Assembly (NCBI RefSeq): GCF_002920615.1
Contig: NZ_PQSU01000016.1
Coordinates: 62,001 to 126,000, forward strand
DNA: 64,000 bases
Reading direction: 5' to 3'
Source of the DNA: Streptomyces sp. Ru62
GTDB lineage: Bacteria; Actinomycetota; Actinomycetes; Streptomycetales; Streptomycetaceae
The notes beneath the pieces are model-generated. The model saw only the letters and a list, made by a program, of their open reading frames with translations, made no database searches and was not told the origin of the DNA. A program made the position numbers and the translations under genes. Positions within the stretch are counted from its first letter, which is position 1. Every line of letters begins with the position of its first letter. Of this stretch, positions 35,136 through 47,008 are shown one piece after another.

Positions 35136-38100
35136 TTGAGTTCCGACTCAGGGGCACGCACAGCCTTCGCCGAACGCCTCGCGCTGCTGTACAAGGAGGC
35201 CGGAAACCCTCCCCTCAAGAGCGTCTCGGAAGCGGTCGTACGGCTCCAGCGGATCGATGAGCGCGGCCGGCCGGTACGGGTGTCCGCGCAGCGGATCAGC
35301 GACTGGCGCCGGGCCAGGAACGTACCGGCCCAGTTCGCCGCCCTCGCGGCGGTCCTGCAGATCCTGATCCCGGAGGCACGGCGGCTGCGTCCCGCCCCGG
35401 TCTCCGCCGGCCTGTACGACCTCGCCCACTGGCAGCGGCTGTGGGAGCTGGCCGTGGCCGGACCGGCCGGCGACCGGCCCGCGCCGCCCTCGGAGGAGAA
35501 CCGGCGGCCACCGGCCCAGGCCCCGCCCGTCGCCGGTGGCGTGTGTCCGTACCGGGGGCTGGCGCCGTACCGGCGGGAGGACGCCCGGTGGTTCTTCGGC
35601 CGGGAACGGAGCACGAAGGCCCTCGTCGCCCAGCTCCGCGCGGCCGAGCGGTCCGGCGGGCTGGTCATGCTGGTCGGCGCCTCGGGAGCCGGAAAGTCCT
35701 CCCTGCTGAACGCCGGCCTGATCCCGGCGATCCGGGACGGGGCCCTGAGCGCGGGGGCGCAGGGCGGGCTCCCCCCGCCTCCGCACCCGGTCGACCGCTA
35801 CGACCACCCCGGCGACCGTTCCACCGATCACCCCACCGACCACCCCGCCGACGGCTCTTCCGATCACCCCACACCCGACCACCCGGCCGACCCCTTGGAC
35901 CCCGTCCTCCAGTTCGTCCCCGGTGCCGATCCGCTGGGTGAGCTGGTCCGCCGTGTCCCCGATCTCGCCGCCGTCGCCGCAGAGGCCCGCAGGGCCGAGC
36001 GGGAGGCGGCGCGGAACCCGGCGCTGCCGGGCTGCGACGCCCCGCACATCGCCCGGGCCGTGCGCGAGGCGGTCGCCGCCTGGGCGGACCGCGCCACGGG
36101 CCCCGACGACCGGCCGGTCGTCATCGTGGACCAGTTCGAGGAGGCGTTCACCCTCTGCGCCGACGAAGCCGACCGGCGCGTCTTCATCCACTTCCTGCAC
36201 GCCGCCTGCACCCCGCCCGCCGGCGCCGCCGGACCCGCGCCCGTCCGGGTCGTCCTCGGTATCCGCGCCGACTTCTACGAGCAGTGCCTCGGCTACCCGG
36301 AACTGTCCGACGCGCTCCAGCACCGGCACATGGTGCTCGGCCCGCTGACCAGCACCGAACTGCGCGAGGCGGTGACCGGTCCGGCCAAGGCGGTGGGGCT
36401 GGAGCTGGAGCCGGGCCTCGCCGAGCTGATCGTGCGCGAGGTGAGCGCCGACGGCCCGCGCGGCGCGCACGACGCGGGCGTGCTCCCGCTGCTCTCCCAC
36501 GCCCTGCTGGCCACCTGGCAGCGCCGGAAGGCCGGCCGGCTGACCCTGGCCGGGTACCGCGCGGCGGGCGGCATCCAGGGCGCGGTCGCGGCGACCGCCG
36601 AGCGCGCCTGGTCCGGGCTGGACCCGGCGGCCCGTGCCGCCGCCCGGCTCCTCCTGCTGCGGCTGGTCCGGCTGGGCGAGGACACCCAGGCCACACGCCG
36701 GCGCGGCACCCGGCGGCAGCTGGCGGAGGAGTCGTCGGACCCCGGCAAGACGGAGGAGTCGCTGGAGGCCCTGGTGCGGGCCCGGCTGGTGACGCTGGAC
36801 GCGGACACCGTGGAGATCACCCACGAGGCGCTGCTGCACGCCTGGCCCCGGCTGCGGCACTGGATCGACGAGGGCCGGGGCGACCATCTGCTGCGCCAGC
36901 GGCTGGAGGAGGACGGCCGGGCCTGGGAGGACTCGGGCCGGGACAGCTCGCTGCTGTACCGGGGGTCGCGACTGGAGCAGGCCCGCGCCTGGGCCCGGTC
37001 GGCCGGGGACACGTACCTGACCCGGAGCGCGGTGGAGTTCCTGGCCGCCTCGGTGCGGCTGCGCAAGCGCTCGGTGTGGCTGAGCCGGGCCGCGGTGGCG
37101 GCGCTGGTGGCGCTGGCCGTGCTGGCGGCCGGTACGGCGGTGATCGCCTGGAAGCAGCGGGACGACGCCGTGTTCGAGCAGGTGCTCGCCGAGGCCGACC
37201 GTGTCCAGCACACCGATCCGTCCCTGGCCGCCCAGCTCGACCTGGTCGCGCACCAGCTCCGCCCCGGCGACGAGGGCACGTACAGCCGCCTGATCTCCAT
37301 CGTGAACGCGCCGCTGGCCACCCCGCTGTCCGGCCACGCCGGCGCCGTCTACCTCACCTCCTTCAGCCCGGACGGCAACACGCTGGCGACGGCCGGCTAC
37401 GACCGCACGGTCCGGCTGTGGGACGTGACCGACCCGAACCACCCGGCCCCGCTCGGCAGGCCCCTCACCGGCCACACCAGCTGGGTCAGCAGTGCCGTCC
37501 TCAGCCCGGACGGCCGCACCCTGGCCAGCGCCGGCGACGACGGCACGGTCCGGCTGTGGGACGTGACCGACCCCGCGCACGCCCGCCCCCTGGGCAGGCC
37601 GCTCACCGGCCACCAGGGCACGATCTACCTGGTCGCCTTCAGTCCCGACGGGCGCACCGTGGCCACGGCCGGCGAGGACCGTACCGTGCGGCTGTGGGAC
37701 GTCACCGACCCGCGCCGGCCCGGCACCCTCGCGACCCTGCGCGGGCACAGCGCCGCGGTGCGCTGTGTGGCGTTCGGCCCGGACGGGCGGACGCTCGCGA
37801 CGGGCGGCGACGACGACACGATCCGGCTGTGGGACGTCTCCGCGCCGCGCCGGCCCGAGCCGGTCAGGACGCTGCGGGGGCACACGGACCTCGTGCACTC
37901 GGTGGCCTTCAGCCCCGACGGGCGCACCCTGGCCAGCGGCAGCGCGGACGACACCATCCGGCTGTGGGACGTGACCGACCCCGCCCGCGCCGCGGCGGTC
38001 GGCTCGCCGCTGACCGGTCACACCGGCCCGGTCTGGTCGGTGGCGTTCAGCCCGGACGGCGGCCGGCTCGCCGCCGCGAGCGCGGACAGCACGGCGAGCC

Positions 38101-39296
38101 TGTGGAACGTCAGCGACCCGGGCTCCCCGTCCCAGGTCGGCGAGCCCCTGGCGGGCAGCAGCGGGGAGATGTACGCCCTGGGGTTCCGCCCGGACGGCCG
38201 TACCCTCGCCACCGGCAGCGGGGACGGCAAGGTGCGCCTGTGGTCGGTCCCGACCTCGGACATGATCGGCCGGAGCGGAGCGTTCCGCCCGGACGGCCGG
38301 GTGCTGGCCACGGCCGCCCGGGACGGCAGGCTGCGGCTGTGGAACGTGACGCGGCCCGGCCGGCCGGTGCTGCTCGGCGAGCCGTTCATGCGGGCCGACG
38401 GCGACCAGCGCTCCCTGGTGTTCTCCCCCGACGGCCGCACGCTCGCCGTCCTCACCGGCGTCCGGACGGTCCACCTGTGGGACGTCACCGACCCCGCCCA
38501 CCCGGTCACCGCCGGACCGCCGCTGCGCCTGCGCACCCGCTTCATGGGCCCCGACGCGCTCGCCTACAGCCCGGACGGCCACACCCTGGCCACCGCCTAC
38601 GACGACCGCACCGTCCAGCTGTGGGACGTGACCGACCCGGGCCGCCCGGCCCCGCTCGGCAGGCCCCTCACCGGCCACCGGGGCTACATCAACAGCCTCG
38701 CCTTCAGCCCGGACGGCCACACCCTGGCCAGCGGCAGCGCGGACAGCACGATCCGGCTGTGGGACGTGACCGACCGGGCGCACACCCGCCCGCTGGGCAA
38801 GCCCCTCACCGAGCACTCGGGGCCGGTCAACACGCTCGCCTTCGGCCCGCACGGCCACACCCTGGCCAGCGGCAGCGACGACGACGCGGTCCGCCTGTGG
38901 AACACCACCGACCCCGCGCACGCCGAACCCCTGGGCAAGCCGCTCACCGGCCACACCGAGGCGGTCACGTCCCTGACGTTCAGCTCCGGCGGCGACACCC
39001 TGGCCAGCGGCGGCAGCGACAACACGGTCCGCCTGTGGAACGTCGCCGACCCCGCCTCGGCGACCCCCATCGGCCAGTCGATGAGCCCCAACGCCAAGAC
39101 GGGCAACTTCCTCATCTTCAGCCCGGTCAGCCACGTCCTCGGCGTCTCCAGCGGCACCGACACGGTCCGCCTGTGGAGCCTGGACGCCGACACGGCGATC
39201 CGGCACATCTGCTCGGTCACCCGGGGCGTCCTGACCCCCCGGCGCTGGCACGAGTACCTGCCGCGCCTGGGCTACGACCCCCCGTGCGGTCGATGA
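35136..39296 (+). CDS. HTH-nSTAND1 NTPase with 14 WD40 repeats
   Basis: Product of 1386 residues. Residues about 1-90 form a helical HTH-like domain (VSAQRISDWRRARNVPAQFAAL). The nSTAND1 NTPase follows from about 135: CPYRGLAPYRREDARWFFGRE, Walker A GASGAGKSS, Walker B VVIVDQFEEAF. An unusual His/Asp/Pro-rich insert (repeats of TDHPTDHPADGSSDHP) sits between the two Walker motifs. A winged-helix region and a membrane-like segment (SRAAVAALVALAVLAAGTAVIAW) precede 14 WD40 blades, enough for two seven-bladed propellers. STAND proteins are oligomerising signal switches. The start appears to be TTG 35136 and is uncertain. Confidence 0.86.
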   Translation: MSSDSGARTAFAERLALLYKEAGNPPLKSVSEAVVRLQRIDERGRPVRVSAQRISDWRRARNVPAQFAALAAVLQILIPEARRLRPAPVSAGLYDLAHWQRLWELAVAGPAGDRPAPPSEENRRPPAQAPPVAGGVCPYRGLAPYRREDARWFFGRERSTKALVAQLRAAERSGGLVMLVGASGAGKSSLLNAGLIPAIRDGALSAGAQGGLPPPPHPVDRYDHPGDRSTDHPTDHPADGSSDHPTPDHPADPLDPVLQFVPGADPLGELVRRVPDLAAVAAEARRAEREAARNPALPGCDAPHIARAVREAVAAWADRATGPDDRPVVIVDQFEEAFTLCADEADRRVFIHFLHAACTPPAGAAGPAPVRVVLGIRADFYEQCLGYPELSDALQHRHMVLGPLTSTELREAVTGPAKAVGLELEPGLAELIVREVSADGPRGAHDAGVLPLLSHALLATWQRRKAGRLTLAGYRAAGGIQGAVAATAERAWSGLDPAARAAARLLLLRLVRLGEDTQATRRRGTRRQLAEESSDPGKTEESLEALVRARLVTLDADTVEITHEALLHAWPRLRHWIDEGRGDHLLRQRLEEDGRAWEDSGRDSSLLYRGSRLEQARAWARSAGDTYLTRSAVEFLAASVRLRKRSVWLSRAAVAALVALAVLAAGTAVIAWKQRDDAVFEQVLAEADRVQHTDPSLAAQLDLVAHQLRPGDEGTYSRLISIVNAPLATPLSGHAGAVYLTSFSPDGNTLATAGYDRTVRLWDVTDPNHPAPLGRPLTGHTSWVSSAVLSPDGRTLASAGDDGTVRLWDVTDPAHARPLGRPLTGHQGTIYLVAFSPDGRTVATAGEDRTVRLWDVTDPRRPGTLATLRGHSAAVRCVAFGPDGRTLATGGDDDTIRLWDVSAPRRPEPVRTLRGHTDLVHSVAFSPDGRTLASGSADDTIRLWDVTDPARAAAVGSPLTGHTGPVWSVAFSPDGGRLAAASADSTASLWNVSDPGSPSQVGEPLAGSSGEMYALGFRPDGRTLATGSGDGKVRLWSVPTSDMIGRSGAFRPDGRVLATAARDGRLRLWNVTRPGRPVLLGEPFMRADGDQRSLVFSPDGRTLAVLTGVRTVHLWDVTDPAHPVTAGPPLRLRTRFMGPDALAYSPDGHTLATAYDDRTVQLWDVTDPGRPAPLGRPLTGHRGYINSLAFSPDGHTLASGSADSTIRLWDVTDRAHTRPLGKPLTEHSGPVNTLAFGPHGHTLASGSDDDAVRLWNTTDPAHAEPLGKPLTGHTEAVTSLTFSSGGDTLASGGSDNTVRLWNVADPASATPIGQSMSPNAKTGNFLIFSPVSHVLGVSSGTDTVRLWSLDADTAIRHICSVTRGVLTPRRWHEYLPRLGYDPPCGR

Positions 39297-39366
39297 TCGG
39301 CCAACCTGCGTAATTCCCCGCGGACTTGGCCCCACACAACCGACAACCTTGTTACCCTTGGCCATA

Positions 39367-39409
39367 GCCCGATCGCTGGTGCATCCCCCGTCGCCAGCGG
39401 TCGGGCCTT
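39367..39409 (+). terminator. Terminator after the WD40 gene
   Basis: GCCCGATCGCTGG (39367-39379) pairs with CCAGCGGTCGGGC (39393-39405; one G-T) and is followed by CTTTTGG. It lies between convergent genes. Confidence 0.8.
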
Positions 39410-39421
39410 TTGGCACCCGTC

Positions 39422-40219
39422 CTACTCCTCCGGTTCCCACGCGCGGAGCAGGTCGAACAGACCCGCGTCTCCCTCGATCCGCAGGGAGTCCGCCGGGATG
39501 CGGTCGTACACGAAGAGAACCAGCTCACTGGCCGTGCCGCGAACGGAGACGCCGGCCGCGTGCGGGCCCTCACCGGCCGCGGCGACAGGCGGCGTGCCGG
39601 GCGCGGGGATACGGGTGGAGCGTGCGCCGTCGTCGTCGACCGTGAGGCGCCAGGAGCGGCCCTCGGTGGCGTCGAAGTCGAAGGCGGTGGGCTTGTGCGG
39701 CCAGGCACTCGTCGTTGCGACGCAGGTGAACAGGAACTCCTCGACACCGTCGAGTGCCACCTCGTCCGGCAGCGGCTCCGGGGCACCCACAGTGACCTGG
39801 GCGTCGTAGGTGTGCACCGCCATCTGCTGGAGCTGGTGCCGGGCGACGGCGCCACAGGTCTGCGGCGACTGCGACGCACCCCACCACGTCCAGCAACCGC
39901 GATCCGGGCCGGCCTCCCGCAACGCGTCCAGCAGCTGCTCCGTGGACTCCGCCAACCAGGCCGACAGGGCCTCGCGCTCCCGAGGCGCAGCCGGGGCGCC
40001 CTCCGCTGCGGACTTGGCCGGAGCAGGCCCCGCGGCGACGGTGGCGGCCCAGTCGCGGCGCCCCTCGCCGATGTGCTGCGCCAGATCGAACAGCGTCCAC
40101 TCCGGGCAGGTCGGCACCTGCACGTCGAGGCTGGGCGCGGAGGCTACCGCGGCGCGGAAGGCGGTCGACCGTTCGTCGATCAGTCGCAACAGAACGGGGA
40201 ACGCAAGTGTCGTCGTCAC
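39422..40219 (-). CDS. Maleylpyruvate isomerase family mycothiol-dependent enzyme
   Basis: Product of 265 residues. The N-terminal DinB-like mycothiol-binding domain (VPTCPEWTLFDLAQHIGEGRRDWAA, then ARHQLQQMAVHTYDAQ) has the usual metal ligands His48-type and HxxxxxxH in the second motif, and the C-terminal MDMPI domain follows (GTASELVLFVYDRIP). Family members use mycothiol to isomerise or detoxify small electrophiles. The exact substrate is unknown. I read the start as GTG 40219. Confidence 0.87.
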   Translation of the reverse strand: MTTTLAFPVLLRLIDERSTAFRAAVASAPSLDVQVPTCPEWTLFDLAQHIGEGRRDWAATVAAGPAPAKSAAEGAPAAPREREALSAWLAESTEQLLDALREAGPDRGCWTWWGASQSPQTCGAVARHQLQQMAVHTYDAQVTVGAPEPLPDEVALDGVEEFLFTCVATTSAWPHKPTAFDFDATEGRSWRLTVDDDGARSTRIPAPGTPPVAAAGEGPHAAGVSVRGTASELVLFVYDRIPADSLRIEGDAGLFDLLRAWEPEE

Positions 40220-40331
40220 ATGGACTCCCTATCACCGCGTTCCGGCCACCGGACAGTGATTTTCACAGCCGCCGCGGCGAACGCGCGGCACGGGCCGGAC
40301 GCCCACTCGGCTGATGTCAGCCATGCATGCC

Positions 40332-40364
40332 AAAGACCCCCAGCCGGTATCGACTGGGGGTCTT
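40332..40364 (-). terminator. Terminator downstream of tRNA-Ile
   Basis: AAGACCCCCAG (40333-40343) and CTGGGGGTCTT (40354-40364) form an 11-bp perfect stem, 9 bases beyond the tRNA 3' end, followed on the minus strand by TGGC. Confidence 0.75.
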
Positions 40365-40372
40365 CGTGCTGG

Positions 40373-40446
40373 TGGGGCTAACAGGATTTGAACCTGTGGC
40401 CTCATCCTTATCAGGGATGCGCTCTAACCAACTGAGCTATAGCCCC
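40373..40446 (-). tRNA. tRNA-Ile(GAT)
   Basis: On the minus strand the acceptor GGGGCTA pairs with TAGCCCC, D arm TAGCTCAGTTGGTTAGAGC, anticodon stem-loop CATCCCTGATAAGGATG with anticodon GAT, and T arm ACAGGTTCAAATCCTGT. It is 74 nt without encoded CCA. It lies downstream of gyrA and the DUF3566 gene, as usual in actinobacteria. Confidence 0.97.
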
Positions 40447-40558
40447 GCCGCGCTCTGCGGTGTGTGTCCCGCGCGCTGACTCCTGAAGATTAGCGCACGA
40501 CCGCGCCAGTCCCAAAATCGGTTGTCGGGGAACCGTCAGAACGCCGCTGGTCCGGAGG

Positions 40559-41308
40559 TCACTCGTCCTCGGCCAGCGTCAGTTCGATGCCGCCCACGAA
40601 CCCCGCGGAGAGGTTGTAGATGAACGCGCCGAGTGTCGCGAGCGCCGTGGCCAGGACCACGTCGATGACCGCGATGATCGCCGCGAACGTCAGGACGTGG
40701 GGGAGGGACAGGAACGCCTGGAGGTCGAAACCGTTCGCCTCGTTGGAGCCGGTCGCCTCCGAGATCGTCCCGCCGACCGTCGAGAACACGCCCATCGCGT
40801 CCATGACCATCCACAGCACCGCCGAGGCGACGACCGTGCAGATGCCGAGCGCGATGGAGAGCAGGAAGCTGACCTTCATCACCGACCACGGGTCGGCCTT
40901 GGCCACCCGCAGCCGCGCCTTGCGGGTCCGCGGCGCCGTCCGCACGCCCGTACGCGGCTTGCGCGTGGCACCGGCGGGCGCCTGCGCCGGATAGGCCTGC
41001 GGCGGGTGGTAGGGCCCGTCGGCCTGCTCCGGGCGCCGCTCCCCGGGAAGCGGCGACGCCGGCCGTGCCTCACCGGACGCGGCCGGGCCTCGGGTGTCCG
41101 TCACAGTTCCCCCCTGGGATCCAGACGTACGGGAAGAGTCCGTCTCGGACACCTTCACCGGCTTCAGGTTCGTCGTCTGCGGGTCGTGCGCGCCACCGGC
41201 GGGGGCACTCCCCGCCGGCAGCCCGTTCGCGGCGGAGCCACGGCCGCCGCCGTCCGTTTCCGTACCCGTGGAGGTACCGGCCGATCCGGCGCCCGTGGCT
41301 CCGCTCAC
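40559..41308 (-). CDS. DUF3566 membrane protein
   Basis: Product of 249 residues. The first 130 residues are polar, Gly/Ser/Thr/Pro-rich and probably disordered. A short basic stretch is followed by the DUF3566 domain with two membrane spans (about 145-168, VSFLLSIALGICTVVASAVLWMVM; about 205-235) and the ending GFVGGIELTLAEDE. The family is found just after gyrA throughout the actinobacteria; function is not established. GTG 41308 is 18 bases after the gyrA stop, suggesting co-transcription. Confidence 0.9.
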   Translation of the reverse strand: MSGATGAGSAGTSTGTETDGGGRGSAANGLPAGSAPAGGAHDPQTTNLKPVKVSETDSSRTSGSQGGTVTDTRGPAASGEARPASPLPGERRPEQADGPYHPPQAYPAQAPAGATRKPRTGVRTAPRTRKARLRVAKADPWSVMKVSFLLSIALGICTVVASAVLWMVMDAMGVFSTVGGTISEATGSNEANGFDLQAFLSLPHVLTFAAIIAVIDVVLATALATLGAFIYNLSAGFVGGIELTLAEDE

Positions 41309-41326
41309 GCTGACTCACTCCTCGTG

Positions 41327-43921
<2,595 letters not shown>

Positions 43922-43963
43922 TGCTGGTGAGGATCCTTCCTGGTGCGGTCAGCTGAGACCGAC

Positions 43964-46021
43964 TCAGATGTCGAGGAAGCGGACGTCCTTGGCGTTGCGC
44001 TGGATGAACTGGCGACGGGCCTCGACGTCCTCGCCCATGAGGACCGAGAACAGGTCGTCGGCCTGGGCGGCGTCGTCCAGGGTGACCTGGCCGAGGACCC
44101 GGTGCTCCTGGTCCATCGTGGTCACGCGCAGCTCCTCGGCGTTCATCTCGCCGAGACCCTTGAAGCGCTGGATCGAGTCCTCGCGGACGCGCTTGCCGCG
44201 CTGGCGGCCCATCTCGATCAGCGCGTCGCGCTCGCGGTCCGAGTAGGCGTACTCCACGTCGTCACGGCCCCACTTGATCTTGTACAGCGGGGGACGGGAC
44301 AGGTACACGTGCCCGGCCTCGACCAGCGGCCGCATGAAGCGGAACAGGAAGGTCAGCAGCAGGGTGCTGATGTGCTGGCCGTCGACGTCGGCGTCCGCCA
44401 TCAGGATGATCTTGTGGTAGCGGAGCTTCTCGATGTCGAAGTCCTCGTGCACACCCGTGCCGAAGGCCGAGATCAGCGCCTGGATCTCCTGGTTCTGCAG
44501 GATCTTGTCGATCCGGGCCTTCTCCACGTTCAGGATCTTGCCGCGGATCGGGAGGATCGCCTGGTACTGCGGGTTCCGGCCGGACTTGGCCGAGCCGCCG
44601 GCGGAGTCACCCTCGACGATGAAGATCTCGCACTTGGCCGGGTCGTTGGACTGGCAGTCGGCCAGCTTGCCGGGCAGCGACGCCGACTCCAGCAGACCCT
44701 TGCGGCGGGTCAGGTCACGGGCCTTGCGGGCCGCCACGCGCGCGGTGGCCGCCTGGATGCCCTTGCGGATGATGTCCGCTGCCTCGACCGGGTTGCGGTC
44801 CAGCCAGTCGTTGAGGTGCTCGTAGACCGCCTTCTGCACGAAGGTCTTGGCCTCCGTGTTGCCCAGCTTGGTCTTCGTCTGACCCTCGAACTGAGGCTCG
44901 CTCAGCTTGACCGAGATGATCGCCGTCAGACCCTCACGGATGTCGTCACCGGTGAGGTTGTCGTCCTTCTCGCGCAGCAGCTTCTTGTCGCGCGCGTACT
45001 TGTTGATGAGGCTGGTGAGGGCCGCGCGGAAGCCCTCTTCGTGCGTGCCGCCCTCGTGGGTGTGGATGATGTTCGCGAAGGAGTACACGCCCTCGGTGTA
45101 GCCGCTGTTCCACTGCATGGCGACCTCAAGGGACAGGCTCTTGTCCTTGTCCTCGGCCTCCAGCGAGACGACCGTGGGGTGCACCGCCTCTCCCTTGCGG
45201 GAGTTGAGGTACTTCACGAAGTCGACGATGCCGCCCTCGTAGTGGTACGTGACGGTCTTGACCTCGGCCTTCTCGTCCGCACCCGCCTCGTCCGCGCCGC
45301 TCGTGGCCTTCGCGGACTCGCGCTCGTCGGTGAGCCGGATCGTCAGGCCCTTGTTGAGGAACGCCATCTCCTGGAAACGCCGGGAGAGCGTCTCGAAGGA
45401 GTACTCGGTGGTCTCGAAGATCTCCGGGTCGGCCCAGAAGGTGACCGACGTACCCGTCTCCTCCGTCGCCTCGTGCTTGGCCAGCGGCGCCGTCGGGACG
45501 CCCATCTTGTAGTCCTGCGTCCAGCGGTGGCCGTCGGTCCTCACCTCGACGGCGACCTTGGTGGACAGCGCGTTCACGACGGACACACCGACACCGTGCA
45601 GACCGCCGGAGACGGCGTACCCGCCGCCGCCGAACTTGCCGCCCGCGTGCAGCACGGTCAGCACGACCTCGACGGCGGGCTTGCCCTCGGAGGGCACGAT
45701 GCCCACCGGGATGCCGCGGCCGTTGTCGACGACGCGCACGCCGCCGTCGGCCAGGATCGTCACGTCGATGGTGTCGGCGTAGCCCGCCAGCGCCTCGTCG
45801 ACCGAGTTGTCGACGACCTCGTACACCAGGTGGTGCAGACCGCGCTCGCCCGTGGAGCCGATGTACATGCCGGGCCGCTTGCGGACCGCGTCCAGCCCTT
45901 CGAGCACGGTGATGGCGCTGGCGTCGTAGGACGCGGAGGCCGCGGCGGACTCCGTGGCCTCGGCGTTCACGCCGGCGTCGGTGGACGGGATGTTCTCGTT
46001 GGGGTTGCCGGAATCGGCCAC
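43964..46021 (-). CDS. gyrB: DNA gyrase subunit B
   Basis: Product of 685 residues. The GHKL ATPase domain shows VYEVVDNSVDEALAG, DNGRGIPV and GGLHGVGVSVVNALS; the Toprim domain has EGDSAGGSAKSGR and DADVDGQHI; the C-terminus has QRFKGLGEMNAEEL and ends in RFLDI. I chose GTG 46021 with AAAGGGCG upstream. The frame is open to 46141 without similarity. The gene lies with gyrA, as normal near the origin. Confidence 0.98.
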   Translation of the reverse strand: MADSGNPNENIPSTDAGVNAEATESAAASASYDASAITVLEGLDAVRKRPGMYIGSTGERGLHHLVYEVVDNSVDEALAGYADTIDVTILADGGVRVVDNGRGIPVGIVPSEGKPAVEVVLTVLHAGGKFGGGGYAVSGGLHGVGVSVVNALSTKVAVEVRTDGHRWTQDYKMGVPTAPLAKHEATEETGTSVTFWADPEIFETTEYSFETLSRRFQEMAFLNKGLTIRLTDERESAKATSGADEAGADEKAEVKTVTYHYEGGIVDFVKYLNSRKGEAVHPTVVSLEAEDKDKSLSLEVAMQWNSGYTEGVYSFANIIHTHEGGTHEEGFRAALTSLINKYARDKKLLREKDDNLTGDDIREGLTAIISVKLSEPQFEGQTKTKLGNTEAKTFVQKAVYEHLNDWLDRNPVEAADIIRKGIQAATARVAARKARDLTRRKGLLESASLPGKLADCQSNDPAKCEIFIVEGDSAGGSAKSGRNPQYQAILPIRGKILNVEKARIDKILQNQEIQALISAFGTGVHEDFDIEKLRYHKIILMADADVDGQHISTLLLTFLFRFMRPLVEAGHVYLSRPPLYKIKWGRDDVEYAYSDRERDALIEMGRQRGKRVREDSIQRFKGLGEMNAEELRVTTMDQEHRVLGQVTLDDAAQADDLFSVLMGEDVEARRQFIQRNAKDVRFLDI

Positions 46022-46441
46022 GAAGCGCCCTTTCTGGCACAGCACGAGCCGGGCTCGTCGGCAGGTTGCCGGAGCGGCTGCGGCATGTTGCGTTGGTAAG
46101 CCTTGATCAGCGTTGCTCAGCTTTTCCCGGGCGGTCCCCACGTTGGGGCGGGATTGTCTCCCAGTCTACCGGTAGCACTGACATCGATGGGGGTTTGCGG
46201 GCACCTGAGCTCCCATGTGCCGCCCTCAACCGGTCTGTGCCGGGTACCGATATACGGAAGGGGGCTCCAAGGGGCTCACAGCGGCACTCAGCGCTTCGAG
46301 CCGTCAACCGGTGGCTACTGGCGGGTCAGATGGCGGTCCGAGGCCGGTCCCCGGGGGTTCCGGGGCGCTCCACGGCGGTGATCCACACCTGTGGACGGGG
46401 GTACGACGGCACGCCGGGCCGGGCGCCCGACGTGAGGTACA
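46022..46441 (-). promoter_or_regulatory. gyrB upstream region
   Basis: This 420-base gap between the DUF721 gene and gyrB contains no gene that I can support. On the minus strand TAGACT at about 46166-46161 is a plausible -10, though no clear -35 accompanies it. GATCCACACCTGTGGACG (46380-46397) places two TCCACA-type half DnaA boxes face to face. gyr promoters are usually supercoiling-sensitive, so control elements are expected here. Confidence 0.4.
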
Positions 46442-47008
46442 TCACCCGTAGGTATCACCGGGTCCGGTACTCCCCGGAGCCCGCAGCGGGCCGTAGCGTC
46501 GGGCCGGGCCGCCCGGGTTGAGCACCTTGATCATCCGTACGCTGCCGTGTCCGAGGTCCTCGTTGATCCGCGCCACCAGGGTCGGGGCGAGCACCCGGAG
46601 CTGGGTCGCCCAGGCCGTCGAGTCGCACTGGACGGTCAGCACCCGCTCGTCCTCGTCGTACCGCTGCGGCACACAGTGCTTGGCCAGGTCCTCGCCGACG
46701 ATCTGCGGCCAGCGGCCCACCACCCCGCCCACGGCGGCCGGCTTCTCCCAGCCGCGCTCGGTGATCAGCCGGTTGATCGCCGCGCCCAGCGCCATGGGGT
46801 CGCGTCCGTCGGCGCGCGCGCCGGAGCGCAGACCGCCACCGCGCCGCGCCTGCTTCTTCTGCCGCGCCGCGTCCCCCCGCGCGCGTGCCTGCTCCTTCGC
46901 CGCGCGCAACGCCACGCGCGCGAGGTCGACACCGGACGGCTCGTCGCCGCCCCGGGCGCTCGTCCTCCGCGGGCCGGGGGTGTCCGGGACCGGCTCCTGG
47001 GTGCTCAT
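46442..47008 (-). CDS. DUF721 (DciA-type) protein
   Basis: Product of 188 residues. A disordered Arg/Ala-rich N-terminus (about 1-70) precedes the DUF721 domain (about 75-170): WPQIVGEDLAKHCVPQRYDEDERVLTVQCDSTAWATQLRVLAPTLVARINEDLG. DUF721 is the DciA family, the replicative helicase operator in bacteria without DnaC; its place between recF and gyrB agrees with a replication role. The ATG overlaps the recF end by 4 bases. Confidence 0.91.
   Translation of the reverse strand: MSTQEPVPDTPGPRRTSARGGDEPSGVDLARVALRAAKEQARARGDAARQKKQARRGGGLRSGARADGRDPMALGAAINRLITERGWEKPAAVGGVVGRWPQIVGEDLAKHCVPQRYDEDERVLTVQCDSTAWATQLRVLAPTLVARINEDLGHGSVRMIKVLNPGGPARRYGPLRAPGSTGPGDTYG

Noticed and set aside
34670..35260. 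196-codon frame before the WD40 gene
   Set aside because: Runs into the WD40 gene in another frame, lacks a ribosome site and shows no domain.
37320..39180. Tandem DNA repeats with about 140-150 bp period
   Set aside because: Fully explained by WD40 blades in the coding sequence; not a separate satellite or CRISPR array.
35148..39440. 1430-codon open frame antisense to the WD40 gene
   Set aside because: Repetitive translation rich in Gly/Val/Arg that simply mirrors the WD40 repeats; no domain recognised.
46066..46521. Open frames of 60-150 codons in the gyrB upstream gap
   Set aside because: No ribosome sites, poor codon bias, low-complexity products; treated as non-coding.
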